Below are positions 54,611 to 62,205 of a DNA stretch of 64,000 bases, piece after piece. This DNA comes from Paenibacillus_I sp035510375 (GTDB lineage: Bacteria; Bacillota; Bacilli; Paenibacillales; Paenibacillaceae), in the NCBI RefSeq assembly GCF_035510375.1, contig NZ_DATKHG010000030.1; one strand, 5' to 3'. The notes under the pieces were generated by a model. It had not been told where the DNA came from. It made no database searches and saw only the letters and a program-made list of their open reading frames with translations. Position 1 is the stretch's first letter. Each line of letters begins with the position of its first letter. The position numbers and the translations under genes are program-made.

Positions 54611-55048
54611 TTACGACAGCCGCCTGATTGCTTCGCGCGCCAGCTCGTCGCACCGATTGTTCCACTCATTATCGCTGTGGCCCTTAACCTTAATGTACGT
54701 AACCTGATGCTTCTGCATAAGCTCCCACAGCTTTTTCCATAAATCCTGGTTCTCTACGGGCTGATTCTTGCTGTTCTTCCACCCGTTGCGCATCCAACCG
54801 CGAATCCAGTTCTGGTTGAAGCAATTCACGACGTAAGCCGAGTCGCTGTATATCGATACCTTGCACGGCTCCTTCAGCAGACTGAGCGCTTGAATGACCG
54901 CCGCGATTTCCATGCGGTTATTGGTCGTCATCGGCTCCCCGCCCGAAATCTCTTTCTTGTTCGCTCCATAAAAAAGGACGGCTCCCCAGCCGCCCGGTCC
55001 CGGATTGCCGGAACAAGCGCCGTCCGTGTAGATCTGTACGTCCTTCAC
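54611..55048 (-). CDS. rnhA: Ribonuclease HI
   Basis: A 145-residue type 1 RNase H that cuts RNA in RNA-DNA hybrids. Catalytic acidic residues are in IYTDGACSGNPGPGGWGAVL, TNNRMEIAAVIQAL (Glu), IYSDSAYVVNCFNQNWIRGWMRNGWKNS (Asp) and VKGHSDNEWNNRCDELAREAI. GTG 55048 is the chosen start, with AGGAGCGGTGG upstream; an earlier in-frame ATG lacks a site and would add nonconserved residues. It is in a run with sipS and queG. Confidence 0.95.
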   Translation of the reverse strand: MKDVQIYTDGACSGNPGPGGWGAVLFYGANKKEISGGEPMTTNNRMEIAAVIQALSLLKEPCKVSIYSDSAYVVNCFNQNWIRGWMRNGWKNSKNQPVENQDLWKKLWELMQKHQVTYIKVKGHSDNEWNNRCDELAREAIRRLS

Positions 55049-55061
55049 TGTGCCACCGCTC

Positions 55062-55679
55062 CTAGAGCTTATTGATTTTTGCAATCGGCCAGAGCACGAA
55101 TTGCGCCTTGCCTTTGATGAGCGCGCGCGGTACCGGCTTGAACGAACGGCTGTCCTTGCTCGCGCCGGCGCGCCGGTTGTCGCCCATGACGAAATAAAAG
55201 CCTTCCGCTATTTTCTCCGGTCCGTAATCCGTATCTTCGATCTCCACGTCCGTATAGGACTCGACGGTTTGCACCCCGTTCACATATAAACCGCCCGCGC
55301 GAATTTCAACGGTGTCGCCCGGCAAACCGATGATCCGTTTGACCAAATATTCTTTCCGGTCGATCTGTTCCGACGGATCTTTCAGGATGACCACGTCATA
55401 CCGCTCCGGTTCTCCGATGAGATAACCGATTTTGTTGACGAGAAGCCATTCATCCTGCACCAGCGTCGGCTCCATCGATTGCCCTTCGACCGTCGACAGG
55501 TTGAAAACGAACCGGTTGACGAGCAGCACGATGACAAGCGCGACGCCGAGTGTTTTGGCCCAGTCGAGCAGCTCCTCCAGCCATCTGGCCCGCGGCTTCC
55601 CGGATTCGCTCCGTCGCTGCGGACCGACGCCCGCTCGAGCGGGTCGGCCGGTTTGCCGCTCTGGTTGCGATCGGCTCAT
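55062..55679 (-). CDS. sipS: Signal peptidase I
   Basis: A 205-residue membrane protease that removes Sec signal peptides. After a proline/arginine-rich N terminus comes one membrane segment (AKTLGVALVIVLLVNRFVFN), then the catalytic Ser in GQSMEPTLVQDEWLLVNKI, the general-base Lys in DRKEYLVKRIIGLPGD, and the GDNRRAGASKDSR box. The order matches the Bacillus SipS type. GGGGGGTAAACGTTAC precedes the ATG. Confidence 0.95.
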   Translation of the reverse strand: MSRSQPERQTGRPARAGVGPQRRSESGKPRARWLEELLDWAKTLGVALVIVLLVNRFVFNLSTVEGQSMEPTLVQDEWLLVNKIGYLIGEPERYDVVILKDPSEQIDRKEYLVKRIIGLPGDTVEIRAGGLYVNGVQTVESYTDVEIEDTDYGPEKIAEGFYFVMGDNRRAGASKDSRSFKPVPRALIKGKAQFVLWPIAKINKL

Positions 55680-55686
55680 GTAACGT

Positions 55687-56241
55687 TTACCCCCCGCTTG
55701 CTTCCTTTTTCCACTGCTTGAAATAAGTCCTGACCGCTTGTTCCGAACAAAACGGCTCCTCTGAGCTCCGGATGCGGCTCACCAGCCGCCCGAGACCGGC
55801 CGCAATTTTGTTGCGCACGGCGGCGGGGTAATGATAAAGCTGCTTGTTCGCTTCATATTCATCCCGGTCCACCACATGCATGGAGCCGTCGGCAAGCCGG
55901 ATCACATCCAGATCGTAATCGATATACGTCAACACTCCGCCCGCGATGTGCACGGGAGAAGCGACATTGCAATAATAACGGATACCTGTCGGCTCCAGCA
56001 GCGCGACGATATTAAACCATTCCTTCGGAATGAAAAAGGTAACGGCCGGCACCTTGCTCGTCCACCGCTTGCCGCTGCTTTCCTCGACCGGCGTCTCGTC
56101 GTTGATCAGCACGATCATCGATTGCGCCTCGTGAGCCGGCAGCAGCCGCTGCCGCGGAACCAGCCAATTCTGGAGCCACATCCGGTGCAATCGTCCGTCA
56201 TGCTTGAAGCTTTTGATCATGCACCGCTCGTAAAGGTTCAT
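55687..56241 (-). CDS. DUF402 nucleoside tri-/diphosphatase
   Basis: A 184-residue protein of the DUF402 family; characterised members in Staphylococcus and Streptomyces are nucleoside tri- and diphosphatases, which I infer here. Landmarks are KHDGRLHRMWLQNWLVP, GKRWTSKVPAVTFFIPKEWFNIVALLEPTGIRYYCNVASP, and LTYIDYDLDVIRLADGSMHVVDRDEYEANKQLYHYP with the metal-site Asp/Tyr cluster. ATG 56241 is chosen with GGCGGG upstream; an earlier in-frame start is not needed. Confidence 0.9.
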   Translation of the reverse strand: MNLYERCMIKSFKHDGRLHRMWLQNWLVPRQRLLPAHEAQSMIVLINDETPVEESSGKRWTSKVPAVTFFIPKEWFNIVALLEPTGIRYYCNVASPVHIAGGVLTYIDYDLDVIRLADGSMHVVDRDEYEANKQLYHYPAAVRNKIAAGLGRLVSRIRSSEEPFCSEQAVRTYFKQWKKEASGG

Positions 56242-56360
56242 ACGCTTTCCCGCCTTGGGTTCTACTAATAGAAAAGCATATCTTGCGGCCAAAAGCAATG
56301 GCGCGCAACATATGCTCTCCGAGTGAAAATATGGGAGCCGACCCTGAGGGCGGCCGTTCG

Positions 56361-56783
56361 TTAACCGTTGACGATGCTTAGCTGGCGGAACGATCTGAAA
56401 AAGTCCTGCGCCGCGTAGCCCATCTCTTCATACAAGGAAAGAATCGGTTCATTGTGCTCGTCCGCGGTAATGAGAATCCGCGAGACGTTGCGCTGTTCGA
56501 ACCGTTGCTTGAGCGACGTGATCAGCGACTTGCCGATGCCTTTGCGCTGATGGTCCGGATGCACGGCAATGCGGTAGTAATAGCCGCGGTTCCGGTCGAT
56601 CGTCCCGATAACGATGCCGGCAATGTCGTTGTCGACGGATGCCACCAATACCAGCTCGCTGTCCCAGGACAATTGACGAGCGAATGCTTCCATCGTTTCT
56701 TCATAGCAGACTTCCGACAGGACCGTTTGCAACAGCTGAGTGACAGGGCGATAGTCGGAAAGTTGGAAAGAACGAACGTGCAT
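56361..56783 (-). CDS. GNAT-family N-acetyltransferase
   Basis: A 140-residue acetyltransferase of the GNAT fold. The acetyl-CoA loop is YRIAVHPDHQRKGIGKSLITSLKQRF, preceded by AGIVIGTIDRNRGYYY and followed by ILITADEHNEPILSLYEEMGYAAQDFF. Substrate is unknown. GCGGGGGTACAGTAC precedes the ATG. It is transcribed alone and is divergent from sodA across a 383-base gap. Confidence 0.9.
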   Translation of the reverse strand: MHVRSFQLSDYRPVTQLLQTVLSEVCYEETMEAFARQLSWDSELVLVASVDNDIAGIVIGTIDRNRGYYYRIAVHPDHQRKGIGKSLITSLKQRFEQRNVSRILITADEHNEPILSLYEEMGYAAQDFFRSFRQLSIVNG

Positions 56784-56914
56784 GTACTGTACCCCCGCAA
56801 ATTAGGTCATAAAGAATGATGACGAGCAACTTAACATATACGACAATTCGGGGTAAATTCCTGCATAAATCTTTAAAATTCATTAAAAAAGTTAGAAAAA
56901 CGTCGGTTTCTTTG

Positions 56915-56928
56915 TGAAAACGCTTTAT
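56915..56928 (+). promoter_or_regulatory. Weak cre-like site
   Basis: TGAAAACGCTTTAT matches the CcpA consensus at most positions but lacks the terminal CA. It lies too far (about 240 bases) from sodA to be certain. Confidence 0.3.
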
Positions 56929-57100
56929 ATCAAACGTTTACATCCCGGCGTTTGGAAGTTCTTCAAATTCTGTATAAAATCCGACGATTCAAGCCATCCT
57001 TGTTAGGGTAATTTTCTATGGGACACGGCTAGCGGCTTGTTTCATTCGGGTTATGCGTGCCGAGACCGTCCCCGGTCGGTCGACTTTTTAAACATTTTTG

Positions 57101-57129
57101 TTGATTTATTCGATCGAATAAGGGATAAT
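57101..57129 (+). promoter_or_regulatory. sodA promoter with embedded 16-bp palindrome
   Basis: TTGATT (57101-57106) and GATAAT (57124-57129) are 17 bases apart. The spacer is almost entirely a perfect palindrome, TTATTCGATCGAATAA (57106-57121), a likely operator for an unidentified dimeric regulator. Confidence 0.75.
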
Positions 57130-57166
57130 ATGGCTTGAAAAAACCTACATACGGGAGGTAATACCA

Positions 57167-57781
57167 ATGGCTCACCAATTGCCGCCACTGCCTTATCCGA
57201 ACAACGCGCTTGAACCGCACATCGACGAAACGACGATGATGATCCACCACGACCGGCACCACAACGCCTATGTGACGAACCTCAACGCGGCTCTTGAGTC
57301 CGCTCCTGAGCTGCAAGGCAAATCGATCGAAGAGCTGATCTCCGATCTGAACGCCGTTCCCGAATCGATCCGCACGGCTGTTCGCAACAACGGCGGCGGT
57401 CATGCAAACCACTCCCTCTTCTGGGAAACGATCGGCCCGAACGCGGGCGGCGAGCCGACCGGCGCGCTGGCTGACGCAATCGCCAGCGAGCTGGGCGGCT
57501 TCGAGAAGTTCAAGGAGGACTTCGCCAAAGCAGGCGCAACCCGTTTCGGCTCCGGCTGGGCATGGCTCGCGCTGTCGCCGCAAGGCAAACTGAAGGTATA
57601 CAGCCTTCCGAACCAGGACAGCCCGCTTATGGAAGGCGACACGCCGCTCCTCGGCCTCGACGTATGGGAGCACGCCTACTACCTGAAATACCAAAACAAA
57701 CGCCCGGACTATATCGCAGCTTTCTGGAACGTTGTGAACTGGTCCGAAGTCGGCAAGCGTTACGACGCCGCCAAAAAATAA
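57167..57781 (+). CDS. sodA: Superoxide dismutase (Mn/Fe), SodA
   Basis: The 204-residue enzyme dismutates superoxide in the cytosol. Metal ligands are in MMIHHDRHHNAYVTNLN (His), NGGGHANHSLFWETI (His) and LDVWEHAYYLKYQNKRPDYI (Asp, His), all standard for Mn/Fe SOD; GPNAGGEPTG and LGGFEKFKEDFAKAG are typical. GGGAGGTAATACCA precedes the ATG. It is a separate copy from sodF-like at 34580, which has the longer N terminus. A perfect terminator follows. Confidence 0.97.
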   Translation: MAHQLPPLPYPNNALEPHIDETTMMIHHDRHHNAYVTNLNAALESAPELQGKSIEELISDLNAVPESIRTAVRNNGGGHANHSLFWETIGPNAGGEPTGALADAIASELGGFEKFKEDFAKAGATRFGSGWAWLALSPQGKLKVYSLPNQDSPLMEGDTPLLGLDVWEHAYYLKYQNKRPDYIAAFWNVVNWSEVGKRYDAAKK

Positions 57782-57789
57782 GAATGCTT

Positions 57790-57832
57790 AACGCAAATCG
57801 ACCCCCGGACGCTCCGGGGGTCGATTTGCGTT
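57790..57832. terminator. Bidirectional terminator between sodA and yutD
   Basis: A 20-bp perfect stem, AACGCAAATCGACCCCCGGA against its complement, with a three-base loop. It serves both convergent operons. Confidence 0.9.
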
Positions 57833-57898
57833 GTGTGTGCCGCACGGTTCAACATGCGCGCTCATGAAAGGTCATGCCCCGGCCGACTGACCCGACCG

Positions 57899-58837
57899 TC
57901 ACGCCTCCGGCTCCTGACGCTCCGGCCGCGGCCGGTTCTTGCCTTGGCCTTGCCCCTGGCTTTGGCCGCCCCCGCCTCCGGCCCCCTGCGGTCCGCCGTT
58001 AGGCTGGCGCTGCGCTTGACGATCCTGATCGCCCTTCGAATCCCGCTGCCGGTCCTGCTGCTGCCTAGGAGGACGGCCGCCCTGCTGGCCCAGCCCGCCG
58101 CCCTGCTGCGGGCCGCGTCCGTGCTGCCGTTGACCTTGCTGGCCGCCCTGGGCTTGTCCCTGGGCATGGCGCGACGGCCCATTCCGGTGGGATTGCGGCT
58201 TCCCCGCCCCCGACCGATGCTCCTGATAGTCGCGATTGCCGCCGGGCTGGTTGCCGCGATTGCCGCCGCCAGATTGCTTGTCCCGGTCACGGTCGCGCTG
58301 TTTCCCGTGCTGCCCGTCGCGGCCCGCGCCCGACTGCGCTTCGCGGGGCACGGGCGTCGGTCGCTCACGCTGCAGACCGTAACGGTTCTGACGCCAATCC
58401 CCCATCCGTCCGATCGGCGGCTCCGGCTGACGAGCCGCGCGCTCGCCGTCTGCGTCGACTTCGTCGGTGACGGCTGCGGCATCCTCGCGGTCCAGCGCGA
58501 CGAATCGGCCTTCTTCATTCGGCGTAATGCCTTCGGGCACATACTCGCCTTCCGGCCTTTTGCTCCCCGGAGCCTTCTGAAGCACGAAATAGGCGCAGCC
58601 GAAATTGCAATACTCGTTAATGTAATCGACCAAGGACGCAATCGTCGATTCCTTCGTCGCCTTGGGGTGGCCCTCCTTGTAAAAGCCCTTCAGCCGCAGC
58701 TGGTTATAGCCCCAGTCCCCGATAATATAATCGTAACGATCCAGCACGTCGCTGTACCGCCCCTTGAACGCCTCGGGGTTCCAGGCGTTCTTATGCTCAT
58801 GTATAAGCTCGTAAAGTCTGCCTGCGATTTGAATCAC
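57899..58837 (-). CDS. yutD: YutD family protein with a long Gln/Gly/Arg-rich tail
   Basis: The N-terminal 90 residues are a YutD (DUF1027) domain: IQIAGRLYELIHEHKNAWN, FKGRYSDVLDRYDYIIGDWGYNQLRLKGFY, and DYINEYCNFGCAYFVLQK. The remaining 220 residues are low-complexity, with many QGQ, RQQQ, GGG and HR repeats, a basic disordered tail not present in Bacillus YutD (about 100 residues). GTG 58837 is the start, with GGGGG upstream. It follows lipA by 42 bases, as in Bacillus. Tail function is unknown; RNA binding is a guess. Confidence 0.88.
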   Translation of the reverse strand: MIQIAGRLYELIHEHKNAWNPEAFKGRYSDVLDRYDYIIGDWGYNQLRLKGFYKEGHPKATKESTIASLVDYINEYCNFGCAYFVLQKAPGSKRPEGEYVPEGITPNEEGRFVALDREDAAAVTDEVDADGERAARQPEPPIGRMGDWRQNRYGLQRERPTPVPREAQSGAGRDGQHGKQRDRDRDKQSGGGNRGNQPGGNRDYQEHRSGAGKPQSHRNGPSRHAQGQAQGGQQGQRQHGRGPQQGGGLGQQGGRPPRQQQDRQRDSKGDQDRQAQRQPNGGPQGAGGGGGQSQGQGQGKNRPRPERQEPEA

Positions 58838-58879
58838 CGGTGAACCCCCATTTCCGTTCGTTCCTGCAAACTCAGGCAA

Positions 58880-59776
58880 TCAGCCGTTCGCTGGCTGCGC
58901 CTGCGCCGCGGACTGCACCTGCTCGTGCGCGTGATAGGAGCTGCGCACCATCGGTCCGGATTCCACGTGGCTGAAGCCGCGCGCGAGCCCTGCCTGCTTC
59001 AATGCCTTGAATTCGTCCGGATGCACGTAGCGCTCCAAAGCGAGATGAGCCGGCGAAGGCTGCAAATATTGGCCGAGCGTCAGGATGTTGACGTCCACCG
59101 CCCGCAAGTCGTCCATCGAGCGCAAAATTTCCTCGCGTTCTTCCCCGACGCCGAGCATCATGCTCGACTTGGTCGGGATGGACGGCGCCATCTCCTTAGC
59201 CCTTCTCAACAGTTCCAGCGAGCGGCCGTATTTCGCCTTGGCCCGAACCTTGTCGGAAAGCCGCTCCACCGTCTCGATATTGTGATTCAGAATGTCCGGC
59301 TTCGCGTCCATGACGATCCGCAGCGCCTCCCAGTTACCCTGAAAATCCGGAATCAGCACTTCAATGCTGCACAGAGGCAGCTTCTCGCGAATCGCACGGA
59401 CGGTCGCCGCAAAAATGGACGCGCCGCCGTCGGCGAGATCGTCCCGCGCCACCGACGTGACGACGCAATGGCGCAATCCCATCTGCACGGCCGCCTCGGC
59501 CACGCGTTCGGGCTCCTGCAAATCGAGCTCCGTCGGCAGACCCGTCTTGACCGCGCAGAAGCGGCAAGCCCGCGTGCATATATCGCCGAGAATCATAAAG
59601 GTCGCCGTGCGGTTCGCCCAGCACTCATAAATGTTCGGGCATCGCGCTTCTTCGCATACAGTATGCAGCGTTTTCGAGCGCATCATATCCTTGATTTCGG
59701 CATAATTGCCGTCGGTCGTAAGTCTTATGCGAAGCCAATCCGGCTTAGGCTCTTTGTTTCGCTGTTTTGTGCTCAT
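58880..59776 (-). CDS. lipA: Lipoyl synthase
   Basis: LipA inserts two sulfurs into octanoyl-protein to make lipoyl groups on E2 subunits. The 298-residue radical-SAM enzyme has the auxiliary cluster CEEARCPNIYEC, the radical-SAM CTRACRFC, GLRHCVVTSVARDDLADGGA, and the C-terminal SGPMVRSSYHA with the third Ser ligand of the auxiliary cluster. ATG 59776 is chosen to match the family start; the frame is open further up. It heads a lipA-yutD operon. Confidence 0.95.
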   Translation of the reverse strand: MSTKQRNKEPKPDWLRIRLTTDGNYAEIKDMMRSKTLHTVCEEARCPNIYECWANRTATFMILGDICTRACRFCAVKTGLPTELDLQEPERVAEAAVQMGLRHCVVTSVARDDLADGGASIFAATVRAIREKLPLCSIEVLIPDFQGNWEALRIVMDAKPDILNHNIETVERLSDKVRAKAKYGRSLELLRRAKEMAPSIPTKSSMMLGVGEEREEILRSMDDLRAVDVNILTLGQYLQPSPAHLALERYVHPDEFKALKQAGLARGFSHVESGPMVRSSYHAHEQVQSAAQAQPANG

Positions 59777-59910
59777 GAGGCTTGACCTGCTTTCTTGGCA
59801 AGCGGAGCCTGCTCCGCTCGAGTGTCGACTATCCCTTATTATAGCACGAATCGGATAAAAACCAATGATATGCAAATGCTAACCGCAGATAAGGAGGCGA
59901 CTGAACCGAC

Positions 59911-60993
59911 ATGCGACGGAAATGGGAACAGCCATTAAGCAGCATCCGAAAATGGGCGGCGCTCGGTCTGGCCGCGCTGCTGGCCTCATCCGCGCCCCTC
60001 TCTCCCTGCTCGGCGGCCGTTCCGGCGCCGCAGGCGGAGACGAAGCCCGCTCCGGCAAAGGAACCGACGGCAGCCGAATTGATGGCCCGGCGCCGGAACA
60101 TTTTCGACCAGATCAGCACCCTTACCGGCATCCCGTGGCATTATCTGGCGGCCATCGACCAATACGAGAGGACGCTGACCAAAGCAAGGCCGAAATCGCG
60201 GCCCGCTTCCGGCGGCTTGCTGTCCGTCTACATTCCGCCCTCCCGCTGGAGCGGTGCCTTGAATCCCGACCAGGACGAGACTTCACCCGCTGCTATCCGC
60301 CATTTCGGCGGGATCGGACGGGACGGCGACGGCGACGGCAAAGCGGACAGGAAGAACGATGCCGACGTCCTGTTCACGATAGCAAACCATGTGTTGGCAC
60401 ACGGGACCGCCGCGGACGACTTCGCCATCGGGCTGTGGGAATATTACCACAATACGCGGGCCGTGCAACGGGTCATGCAGTTTTCGCGGCTGTATGCCGC
60501 CTTCGACCGGCTGGACCTGTTCGAGCACGCTTTTCCGCTGCCCGTCCGGGCCGATTACTCCTACCGCAGCACCTGGGGCGCCAGCCGCGGCTGGGGCGGA
60601 TACCGGATTCACGAGGGCACCGATATTTTTGCCGGATACGGCGTCCCCGTGCGCAGCACGTGCTACGGCATCATCGAAGTGAAGGGCTGGAACCCGTTCG
60701 GCGGCTGGCGGGTAGGCATCCGCGATCTCGACAACGTGTATCATTATTACGCGCACCTGTCCGGTTTCGATAAAAAGCTGTCGGTCGGCGACATCGTGTC
60801 GCCCGGCCAGACGATCGGCTGGGTCGGCAGCTCCGGGTACGGCAAGCCGGGCACGCAGGGCAAGTTTCCGCCCCATCTGCACTACGGCGTATACCGCGAC
60901 CGCGGCCTGGTCGAATGGGCATTCGATCCATATCCCAGCCTCAGGGCGTGGGAACGGGAGGAATGGCGGAAAATACGCGGCAAGAAAAAATAG
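59911..60993 (+). CDS. M23 family metallopeptidase (exported)
   Basis: A 360-residue protein with a signal peptide (residues 1-37, ending SPCSAAV), a linker, a region with YLAAIDQYERT and NHVLAHGTAADDF typical of Bacillales wall peptidases, and a C-terminal M23 domain (about 210-360): GYRIHEGTDIFAGYGVPV (H-x3-D), YYAHLSGFDKKLSVGDIVSPGQTIGWVGSSG and PPHLHYGVY. It is divergent from lipA. AAGGAGG lies ten bases before the ATG. Its stop lies just before a bidirectional hairpin terminator. Confidence 0.92.
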   Translation: MRRKWEQPLSSIRKWAALGLAALLASSAPLSPCSAAVPAPQAETKPAPAKEPTAAELMARRRNIFDQISTLTGIPWHYLAAIDQYERTLTKARPKSRPASGGLLSVYIPPSRWSGALNPDQDETSPAAIRHFGGIGRDGDGDGKADRKNDADVLFTIANHVLAHGTAADDFAIGLWEYYHNTRAVQRVMQFSRLYAAFDRLDLFEHAFPLPVRADYSYRSTWGASRGWGGYRIHEGTDIFAGYGVPVRSTCYGIIEVKGWNPFGGWRVGIRDLDNVYHYYAHLSGFDKKLSVGDIVSPGQTIGWVGSSGYGKPGTQGKFPPHLHYGVYRDRGLVEWAFDPYPSLRAWEREEWRKIRGKKK

Positions 60994-61016
60994 AACCCGC
61001 CGCCCGGCGGGTTCTC
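60990..61016. terminator. Terminator between M23 gene and yunB
   Basis: AGAACCCGCCG/CGGCGGGTTCT (60992-61015). The T-run is on the minus strand (TATTTTTT), so it mainly ends yunB. Confidence 0.75.
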
Positions 61017-61095
61017 GTTGTGCGGACGCATTCGTGTCAATGGCGGCATCCTGGGCCGGCGGCAAGGAAGCAACCGTGGCTCCATCGCTATTCCG

Positions 61096-62022
61096 CTAGC
61101 CGGCGCCGGCAGCGCCGTTCGCGCCGCTTTCACCGCCGTCGTCCGGACCGGCTTCGCCCTCGCGCCCATTCCTGCTATCCGCCGGAGCGGGACCGATCGT
61201 GACGCCATCCTCCCGCACGCCGCCCCCTGATCCGGTCTCACCCGCCGCCCCGTCCGACTGCGCGGGCACGCCGCCGCCCGGATTCATCGGCAGCGCGATG
61301 TTCGGCGCATTTTGGGCGGAGCCGCCGACGGGATTGCCTTTGTTGTCGTAGTAATACATCGGCACATCGCCGACCACCAGCAGGTAGGAGATCGGAATTT
61401 CCGTCTCCACCTTTTCCGGCGCCGTATCGAACGGAATGATGATCGCCACCTCGGCCCGGATCCGGATGAACACTTCCACCAGGATCATGTTGATGCCCGC
61501 GTCGGTTTGGCGCGTGTTCAGGTCGACCTTGACGGCCCCGACCGGCTCCAAACGCACGGGCACCCTGGGCCCGAAGGAGGAGATGATCGCACTGCCGAGC
61601 GCCTGCCCGACGGGGATATATTCGGGGACTTGTTTAATCTGGTCAAGCGTGCTCTGGACCGTTTGAATCGTCTCCGACGTGATGCGCATATGCTCGCCGT
61701 AATTCAGCATGAAGCCCGACACCTTGCCGTCCGCGTTCGTCTTCCACTCGACCAGCCGCTCGTAGTCGGATTTGCCGGCAACCTGCTCGGATATCGCCTT
61801 GTTGATCGACTCCGTCGCAATCTGCTTCACGCGCAGCGTGGCTACCGTCATCAGGGGCGGACGCAAATTTTTCTCGATGAACACAAAGGTTTGAACCGTC
61901 ATCGCGGCAAGCAGCAGCAGGATGAGCAGCGCCAGCTTTTTGCCTCCGAGCCGAATCCGGAATACCCCGCCGCGACCTCTCCCCCTGCTGCGCCACCGCC
62001 GCCTTCTCCTCCAACCGGCCAT
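61096..62022 (-). CDS. yunB: Sporulation protein YunB
   Basis: The 308-residue product has a very basic N terminus (RRRRRWRSRGRGRGG), a membrane segment (LALLILLLLAAMTVQTFVF), and the YunB domain with VATLRVKQIATESINKAIS, VSGFMLNYGEHMRITSETIQTVQ and VGQALGSAIISSFGPRVPVRLEPVGAVKVDLN. The last 60 residues are a Gly-rich disordered tail, absent from Bacillus YunB. In Bacillus YunB is made in the mother cell and helps sporulation. GGGAGGGGG precedes ATG 62022. Confidence 0.92.
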   Translation of the reverse strand: MAGWRRRRRWRSRGRGRGGVFRIRLGGKKLALLILLLLAAMTVQTFVFIEKNLRPPLMTVATLRVKQIATESINKAISEQVAGKSDYERLVEWKTNADGKVSGFMLNYGEHMRITSETIQTVQSTLDQIKQVPEYIPVGQALGSAIISSFGPRVPVRLEPVGAVKVDLNTRQTDAGINMILVEVFIRIRAEVAIIIPFDTAPEKVETEIPISYLLVVGDVPMYYYDNKGNPVGGSAQNAPNIALPMNPGGGVPAQSDGAAGETGSGGGVREDGVTIGPAPADSRNGREGEAGPDDGGESGANGAAGAG

Positions 62023-62205
62023 CGGAATCCCCCTCCCACAAGGCCGTACGGCACCACTCTGTCCTTTCTCCCCTATCCCAAGCTTATGCGGCGGTTCCGG
62101 AAAATACTTTAAATATTTAATTCGGGATGGTCCACGCTTTATAATTGTTTTGTTGAACATGGATTCGGAAAGTAACTCCTTAAAAAGTTGAAAAAACCGC
62201 ATCAG

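Larger units (their letters stand above)
56784..57166. other. Intergenic region between GNAT gene and sodA
   Basis: No gene is seen. It contains a cre-like site (56915-56928), the sodA promoter with an embedded palindrome (57101-57129) and otherwise A+T-rich sequence. Confidence 0.7.
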
